The notes under the pieces were generated by a model that worked only from the letters and a program-made list of their open reading frames with translations, did not search any database and had not been told where the DNA came from. A program made the position numbers and the translations under genes. A DNA stretch of 64,000 bases from Avena insularis (Eukaryota > Streptophyta > Magnoliopsida > Poales > Poaceae): NCBI GenBank assembly GCA_023614405.1, contig CM042694.1, forward strand, positions 132,189,711 to 132,253,710, written 5' to 3'. Shown piece after piece: positions 57,026 to 64,000 of the stretch; position 1 is the first letter of the stretch, and each line of letters starts with the position of its first letter.

Positions 57026-60000
57026 TGTGGCATCCCGCTAAAACCACTACTAGAAAATCGCGGTGTTTTTGTGTTGCGCATCATCATGACTGCATGCTCA
57101 TGTCATCATGCCACCTTACATTTGAGCATCGTCATCATCATGCATCTGTTGTCTGAAACTATTTTCAAAAAACTCTATTTCTGTTTTCTAAATACCTAGC
57201 CTTTATTCAAATACAAAACCCGGGCCTCCAGGCCCGAAAGCCCAGTCGGCCACCTCCAAATAAAATCCTAGCCTAACCAAAACCCTAATCCACCTACCCC
57301 CTCCTCCCTCTTTTTCCCTCCCCTAGCCGCCACCTCACCCGCCAACCAGGCCCCTCCTGGGCGCGCTCCCCAATCCCATCCTCCCGCCCAAATCCCATCG
57401 CCACCTCCCCCTGGCCCACCCCACCTGCCTTCCACCCGCCAGACTAGTCCACGGGTCCACCCTAGACCCGCTCCACCCCGCCACCTGCCGCCCAGACCCG
57501 CCCAGCCCCGCATGCGGTACACGCCACCGCCCGACACGCACACACGCACGCCAACCCACCCGGCGCTGCATGCGCCCCGCACTACCTGGTCACCACCTTC
57601 ATCTCTCTCTCTCCCCTGGACCCACCACCTGCCCCGATCCCCACGCGACCTCGCGTCCCCCACCAACCGCACCTACCCCGCGTCTTCCTCCCCCTGTCGC
57701 CAATCCTGCGTGCCGCTCCCACCTCTCTCTCCCCTCACCGGTGCCGCCCTCCGCCTGCCGCCGGACCGCCCGGCCGGCCAACCTCGCTTCTCCTCCGGTC
57801 GCAGCCGGCTGCCCTTCGTGTCGAGCCGCCGTCGTCACTGTGCTACCCCCGCGGCGCCACCTCTGCCTCGCCGACCTCGCGTCGCCCCGACCTCGTCCAT
57901 CCACCGCCGCTGCTGTGGTCTCCCTTGACGGCGATGTCGTCCAGCACCAGTGTCCTTCTCTCGGATCCCCGCCGCTGCCATGGGTCCCCGCCTCGCTCGA
58001 TGCCTGGCCTAGCTCGCCGCCTCTGCTTCCCTGCGGCCCGGCCACCGCTCCTCCCTACGCAGCAGCGCCGCCACCTTGTCGACCTCCCCGCGTGGAACCG
58101 CTAGCCGACACCGCCTCCGTGCCGGTCGCTGTCAACTGCCTCCGCGGCCACCTCTCCTCCGCCTCGCGCCTCCCTGCCGCCCCTCGCTACTCGACCCCGA
58201 CCTGGCGTGCTCCTTCTGTGGGCCGTCCCGCCAAGCTTGATGTGCCCACCGCCGGCCTCCTCCCGTCTCCGGCTCGGCGCCGCTCCGCCCTCGAGTCCAT
58301 GCCCCTTCCTCTGTGAAGCCGGCACTCGCCCAGCACTGCGTCGCCCGTTCTGTCTCCTCCCAAGGGCCACCGCCATGTCCTTCTCTGTGCCGCGAGACCT
58401 GGCCCTCCTCTGCTCCGTCCTGCAGGCCGCCATTGACCGTCGCCAGGTGCTCGGTTGGTGATGGTGTTGTTGACAGTTGAGGAGGCGATGCGTGTTGATG
58501 TATCGGTGAAGTTATGGTGGTGATATGTTGTGTTCTGCTACTGCTACCGATGCCCTAGACCATGTGCAACCTCTAGTGCCAATTTGTGGCTCCACGGTGA
58601 GGCGAATCGTGTATGTGGATTTCTTATGTCGGTGAAACACTAACGGAAGTTCGTCCTGTATCCGTGGTGAAGAGATGCTGCTAATCAAGACCACCTCGAG
58701 GACTCAACGACCGAATCTCGGAGTCCGAAGATCGAGACCGATTCCGCCGGCCTCGAGACCCCAAACCTGGAGGTCGTCTTCACGACGTCAAGTTCTCCTT
58801 CCTAGATCCGAACCTCGATGCCCGAAGACCGATCCGTCGAACCCCAAGACCATCGGTGCCGAACCCTAATGTGATTCCTTTTCCGAGACCCCTATTTTAT
58901 TTATATAATATAACATTACCACTTGTTGCATATTAAATGTTTCATACTCGCATGCATATTGTGTGGTTTGGGGGCATTTTATCGATTCACCTAATAATTA
59001 AATATGGAGTGGCTATGCGGGATATATTTGTCTTATTCTGGACTCCGATTAAATTTGTGTAGCGAACCGATGTCATGTTTTGTCCTGTTAAGACAACAAT
59101 TAAATTGCGGGGTAGTAAAATAACTCGAACCGTCTAATTAATTGTCGGGACCCCGGTTCCACTTAATATTGTCTAGTTGCACCGCATCTTTTTCATGCCA
59201 TGCATCATATCATAAGCATGCCGGATCTTCTGCCATAGTATTAAATATTGCATCCGGTGTTTCTTCTAGTGTTTGCTTCTTTGCAGATTAGGCCGATGAG
59301 TTGATGCGAGTATCGACAAGTTCTCCGGATAATGTACCTTCGGCAGTGTTTCCCATGCGAGCATCTCTCCCCCTTCTACCTATTTTGTATTTATAGTCTT
59401 TATTTCCTCATGTTGATGTATTGCTATCCGTGTCATGATGCTTTAGTGTTTCGTACCAGTTACATCCCGTGCAGCCTCTATATTGCCTTGGACACCTCCT
59501 AATACCTGTGTTTGGTAGATAGCTGGCCTCGCGAGTCGTCGTTGCTTGCTCGGGTGCGATCTCGTCTTGTCAAGTACCACAGTTGTTGGAATGCTGGCAG
59601 ATGTTTATGGTGGAGATGATCATGACTTTAAATACAACTGTTAAAATGCTAGATATAACTAATGCAGAGGCATCGGTGGGCAATAGATGTTATTTGGTTC
59701 TTCCATGCTCACTTGTGTCCCGTAGGACCCCGAGTACTTGATACCTGTTCCTTGACTATTCGCACTATCCACATCCGGGAGGCCTTATGGACCCCCAGGC
59801 GAGCTTGATTCATTTCTATTTCTTGGGGCCACAAACTAGTTTGGGGTTTTATTACTATCCTGTACTTATGCCATGCTTTACTGCTTTATTTAAGATTGTG
59901 CGTGGAGCACCTGTACTGTTTTGGATCGCGCCACGTTTTCACGGTATCGACAAGCCTAGTCACACTTCTGGGTTCCCAGTCGTTTACAGACGTCGTCGCA

Positions 60001-61230
60001 AACCCTGGGTCCGTTCCGGAGCCGGCCAACTTCATTGCGGGTAGCTTAGTGGGGTGGCCCCCTGAAATATTTTATGAATCCTGTGATCACTTTGTCGTGA
60101 AAGCCTCGTTGGGTTTTGAGTTGGTTTTTCCGAGGTTGATCGAGTGTGTGTTGCTATTTGTGCACCCCTGTAGGGTAAAACTTTCTGAAAGCCGTGTCCG
60201 CGGTTATGGACGACTTGGAGCACAATATCTCGATCATAGACAAGCATAACTAAAGTAGTGCTATAAATTTGACTTAATATATCTGACTAGTAATCAGCTT
60301 CACTATAATGGAATGGATATCAAAAATGCTAACCACTGGTGGACCTGGGTTGTTTTGTTATATCTGCCTAGTAAGTATTGCAACTCCAATGGAAGGTGAT
60401 AAAAGTGCCAAGAAATGCTGGGTTTTGGGATTCTTCAGGACAATTATATCTGACTAGTAAATGTTCCAACTACAACGGAATGTTAACTAAAACTGCCCAC
60501 TACTTATGCTATCAGAATGACTCACTCTATCTATATCTGTCTAGTAAGTGCTGCAACTATAATGGAATGAATAAAACTGCCAACTGTGTGAGTTCCTCGG
60601 TTTGACTTCCTCGTTTGCTCTCGAGGGGAAATACCAGGATGGGTACGTTTGGTGTTAGTTTCAGGTTGGGACCGAATAGGTCTTTCTTATCTCTCTCTAA
60701 TAGCCGACAGTTAATCGAGTCTCTATAGGTTGTTTAGTGCATACTATGCTGCCGCTTCATTCCACCATACCTATCTAGGCGAGAGCCGCCGAATTCTAGC
60801 CTCGCTGTGTACTGGCCTCAGTACTGACGCTCCTCTTTTTCCCTTGCCCTTTGTCGGCACCCCTTTTGTTTTAGCAGGTTTGAGATCGACGTCGTTAGCA
60901 GGGTTACCCTTCCGGCTTGGCCTGGGCAGGGTTATGGACGCCATTGGTTATTCTTTTGTGCTCTTAGCCCCATTTGCATCTTGTCCGTAGTCGGACGCTC
61001 TAGTGTTTTCAAGGTGATTTGGATCTTTGTATAGTATATCTATATTCTTGACTCATGGAGTCGATGTTGTATATATATGTTCTGTGGGTTCCATCGTGGA
61101 CTAATGTGTAATGGTATTACTTCGTTTTCCACCCGCACGAAAGTGCTTGGTGGGCGTGCTTGAATCGTTTCTATGCAGGTTTTGGCGGGAAACGCTGAAA
61201 CTTGCATAGGGCCGATTCGAGGGTGTTACA
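57026..61230 (+). repeat. 5' LTR (4205 bp)
   Basis: TG...CA ends are present. The first 230 bp include a CATCATCATGAC-rich AT part, then 57250-58470 is strongly C-rich, then 58860-61200 is mixed sequence. The open frames of up to 248 codons in the C-rich part (57570-58316 and neighbours) are not in the same register in the other LTR and have no stable product. Relative to the second LTR it lacks about 85 bp after 57225. Confidence 0.9.
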
Positions 61231-61233
61231 TAG

Positions 61234-61245
61234 TGGTATCAGAGC
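61234..61245 (+). other. Primer binding site for initiator-Met tRNA
   Basis: TGGTATCAGAGC lies three bases after the LTR end GGGTGTTACA, the standard plant spacing. It fixes plus orientation of the element. Confidence 0.92.
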
Positions 61246-62029
61246 CCAGCAGTTGCGATACCCCACAAGTCCAGCCTGTAGGATAACCTAGCTAACGGCA
61301 GAAGTAGAGAGTCAAAACTATTTTTGCAAAATCGGTTGGATAAATCTGATTAGGTCTGTTTTACTCCTTACCCCTCTTCTATTCTCCTCTTACCTCTGTG
61401 TGTTTTGAATTCTACTCTCTTATCTTTTCTTCGAGTCCAGGATTTCTCGTGGTTGGGTTTCTGTCGTACCTTCAGGGTTTTCGCTTCCTCCTTTAGCAAC
61501 GGTGTTTCTACCTCCGGACTTCATGCTATCTGAGGAATCTGTCTTCTGTTGGACTTCTCTCTATTCCTTCTTGTGCCTTCCGGTGTTTTCCGACGCGACG
61601 ACATCATCTACGCCAGATCCGATGCAGATCATGCATCGCTCCTTTGTTTCCGAACCTCGTTTGTCGAGATCTTCAGTCTGATTCCGAGAATGGTTGCACG
61701 CTTTTCTACTGAATGTGTGGAGTAATAGTTTGGGTGCGTGATGGATTGGCCCCCATGCCGACTACTCACTCTATTTGCTCGTGTACATTGAAGTGGATGA
61801 GAATGCATCGGTTCTCTCTTTCTATCAAAGTTAGAGGTGGCTTTATTTGTGGATACCTTTACCTTCGTCCTTGGTTTCTGAAGTGTTCTCTCGACGATCA
61901 CGGACAACGACCTCTTGTTAGTGGTGTTGAGAGCATCTACACGAAGCGAGAAGATTCAGATCGTTAGCCTTCTTCCTCGTATGATGAGGCGGATCTCGAG
62001 GGCGAGATCCATTGTTAGTGGTGTCGAAT
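61246..62029 (+). other. Internal region of the long-LTR element, non-coding
   Basis: I see no gag zinc knuckle, protease or polymerase motif in any frame. 61330-61620 is T/C-rich. The stretch before the second LTR (61980-62010) is only moderately purine-rich, so the polypurine tract is weak or altered. Confidence 0.7.
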
Positions 62030-64000
62030 TGTGGCATCCCGCTAAAACCACTACTAGAAAATCACGGTGTTTTGTGTTGCGCATCATCATGACTGCATGC
62101 TCATGTCATCATGCCACCTTGCATTTGAGCATCGTCATCATCATGCATCTGTTGTCCGAAACTATTTTCGAAAAACCCTATTTCTGTTTTCTAAATACCT
62201 AGCCTTTATTCAAATACAAAACCCGGGCCTCTGGAATATTTTGGTTTGTCTAAATACGGTTTGCAAAAGCCCCGTTTTAAATAATAAAATTTTATATTAT
62301 TTTTAGGAGGCAGCCCGCCAAGCCCGAAAGCCCAGTCGGCCACCTCCAAATAAAATCCTAGCCAAACCAAAACCCTAATCCACCTACCCCCTCCTCCCTC
62401 TTTTACCCTCCCCCAGCCGCCACCTCACCCGCCGACCAGGCCCCTCCTGGGCGCGCTCCCCAATCCCATCCTCCCGCCCAAATCCCATCGCCACCACCCC
62501 CTGGCCCACCCCACCTGCCTTCCACCCGCCAGACTGGTCCACGGGTCCATCCTGGACCCGCTCCACCGCGCCACCTGCCGCCCAGACCCGCCCAGCCCCG
62601 CGTGCGGTACACGCCACCGCCCGACACGCACACACGCACGCCAACCCACCCCGCGCTGCACGCGCCCCGCACTACCTGGTCACCACCTCCCCCTCTCTCT
62701 CTCCCCTGGACCCACCACCTGCCCCGATCCCCACGCGACCTCGTGTCCCCCACCAACCGCACCTACCCTGTGTCTTCCTCCCCCTGTCGCCAATCCCGCA
62801 TGCCGCTCCCGCCTCTCGCTCCCCTCACCGGTGCCGCCCTCCGCCTGCAGCGCCGGACTACCCCGCCGGCCGACCTCGCTTCTCCTCCGGTCGCAGCCGG
62901 CCGCCCTTCACGCTGAGCCGCCGTCGTCATTGTGCTTTCCCCACGGTGCCACCTTTGCCTCGCCGACCTCGCGTCGCCCCGGCCTCGTCCGTCCGCCACC
63001 GCCGCTGTGGTCTCCCTTGATGGCGATGTCATCCAGCACCGGCGTCCTTCTCTCGGATCCCTGCCGCTGCCATGGGTCCCCGCCTCCCTCGATGCCCGGC
63101 CGAGCTCGCTGCCTCTGCTTCCCTGCGGCCCGGCCACCGCTCCTCCCTGCGCAGCAGTGCCGCCACCTCGTCGACCTCCCCATGTGGAACCGCCAGCCGA
63201 CACCGCCTCCGCGCCGGTCACTGTCAACCGCCGCCGCGGCCGCCTCTCCTCCGCCTCACGCCTCCCTGCCGCCCCTCGCTACTCGACCCGGACCTGGCGT
63301 GCTCCCATTGTGGGTCGTCCTGCCAAGCTCGACGTCCCCGCCGCCGGCCTCGTCCCTTCTCCGGCTCGGTGCCGCTCCGCCCACGAGTCCGCGCCCCTTC
63401 CTCTGTGAAGCGCCGGCCCACATCGCCCCAGCGTCGCCGCTCGCGTCAAGCCTCGCCGCCAGCGCCATCTCCTCCCAGGGGCCACTGCCATGTCCTCCTC
63501 TGCACCACGAGACCTGGCCCTCCTATGCTCCGTCCTGCGGGCTGCCGTTGACCGTCGCTAGGTGCTCGGTTGGTGATGGTGCTATTGACAGTTGAGGAGG
63601 CAATGCGTGCTGATGTATTAGTGAAGTTATGCTGGTGATATGTTGTGTTCTGCTACTGCTACCGATGCCCTAGACCATGTGCAACCTCTAGTGCCAATTT
63701 GTGGCTCCACGATGAGGCGAATCGTGTATGTGGATTTCTTATGTCGGTGAAACACTGATGGAAGTTTGTCCTGTATCCGTGGTGAAGAGATGCTGCTAAT
63801 CAAGACCACCTCGAGGACTCGATGACCGAACCCCGGAGTCCGAAGATCGAGACCGATTCCGCCGGCCTCGATACCCCGAACCTGGAGGTCGTCTTCACGA
63901 CGTCAAGTTCTCCTTCCTAGATCCGAACCTCGAAGCCCGAAGACCGATTCGTCGAACCCCAAGACCATCGTTGCCGAACCCTAATGTGATTCCTTTTCCG
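62030..64000 (+). repeat. 3' LTR, first 1971 bp only
   Basis: This is homologous to 57026-58905 from the first base, TGTGGCATCCC. A stretch of about 85 bp (62231-62320) is present here and absent from the left LTR. Otherwise scattered substitutions at a few percent are seen by eye. The copy runs off the window edge, so the right end and target duplication cannot be checked. Confidence 0.88.

Larger units (their letters stand above)
57026..64000 (+). mobile_element. LTR retrotransposon with very long LTRs and tiny internal domain (LARD-like)
   Basis: The left LTR spans 57026-61230, a primer binding site follows at 61234-61245, the internal region is only 799 bp, and a second LTR starts at 62030 and leaves the window. 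LTR ends are TGTGGCATCCC and GGGTGTTACA. No gag or pol. Large non-autonomous elements of Triticeae such as the Sukkula LARDs have LTRs in this size range but longer internal domains, so either an internal deletion or a distinct family is possible. It inserted into a CACTA gene; the preceding CCCTG is the left target-site candidate. Confidence 0.88.

Noticed and set aside
57570..58316. 248-codon open frame, Pro/Ala/Arg-rich, and the similar 254-codon frame at 62831-63595
   Set aside because: Both lie in the C-rich part of the long LTRs, but they start at different places and change register between copies; several overlapping frames on both strands are equally open, as expected from base composition.

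Overview
The window is plant nuclear DNA from a large, repeat-rich grass genome, most likely Triticeae (wheat, goatgrass, barley or rye). The basis is an Angela/BARE-like Copia pol and LTR signature, Stowaway MITEs with CTCCCTCCGT ends, CACTA transposons with a Tnp2 transposase and TTTAGTCCCGG subterminal repeats, and nested LTR retrotransposons with TGGTATCAGAGC primer binding sites. I see no intact protein-coding gene. Every recognisable reading frame carries stops or frameshifts. I saw no tRNA, rRNA or CRISPR array.

Layout. 1-729 is part of an LTR of a minus-strand element. 730-23264 is a plus-strand Copia element split inside its reverse transcriptase by a minus-strand Gypsy element (2085-20379, duplicated target TGGTA). 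That Gypsy is itself split by a second, minus-strand Copia of the same family as the outer one (6352-14559, duplicated target GTGTC). 23265-23373 is the end of a CACTA element. 23374-31440 is the only part that looks low-copy: tandemly duplicated pseudogenes on the minus strand with an unusual F-box plus SIAH zinc finger/SINA architecture, separated by a perfectly bounded solo LTR (26849-28277). 31534-45800 is a mosaic of non-coding tandem repeats (periods about 850, 500, 370 and 250 bp) broken by an LTR retrotransposon fragment, a solo LTR, a Helitron and MITEs. 45966-46803 holds a complete Stowaway MITE, a partial one and a second Helitron.

48492-57025 is a CACTA-rich block. It contains a decayed Tnp2 gene (49012-52323), then a TATA-driven cluster of three near-perfect stem-loops (52552-53046), a small CACTA end with an unknown minus-strand reading frame (53127-54180), telomere-like repeats in both orientations with a 37-bp minisatellite, and a broken second CACTA gene. 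This last gene is cut at 57025 by a large LTR retrotransposon with 4.2-kb LTRs and only 0.8 kb between them, which runs off the right edge.

The most interesting candidate is the hairpin triad at 52552-53046. It has the look of a transposon-borne small-RNA gene: triplicated palindromic upstream element, TATA box, three stem-loops in tandem, and compensatory changes between the stems. Second is the F-box/SIAH/SINA pseudogene family. Family assignments rest on motif recognition by eye; no database search was possible.
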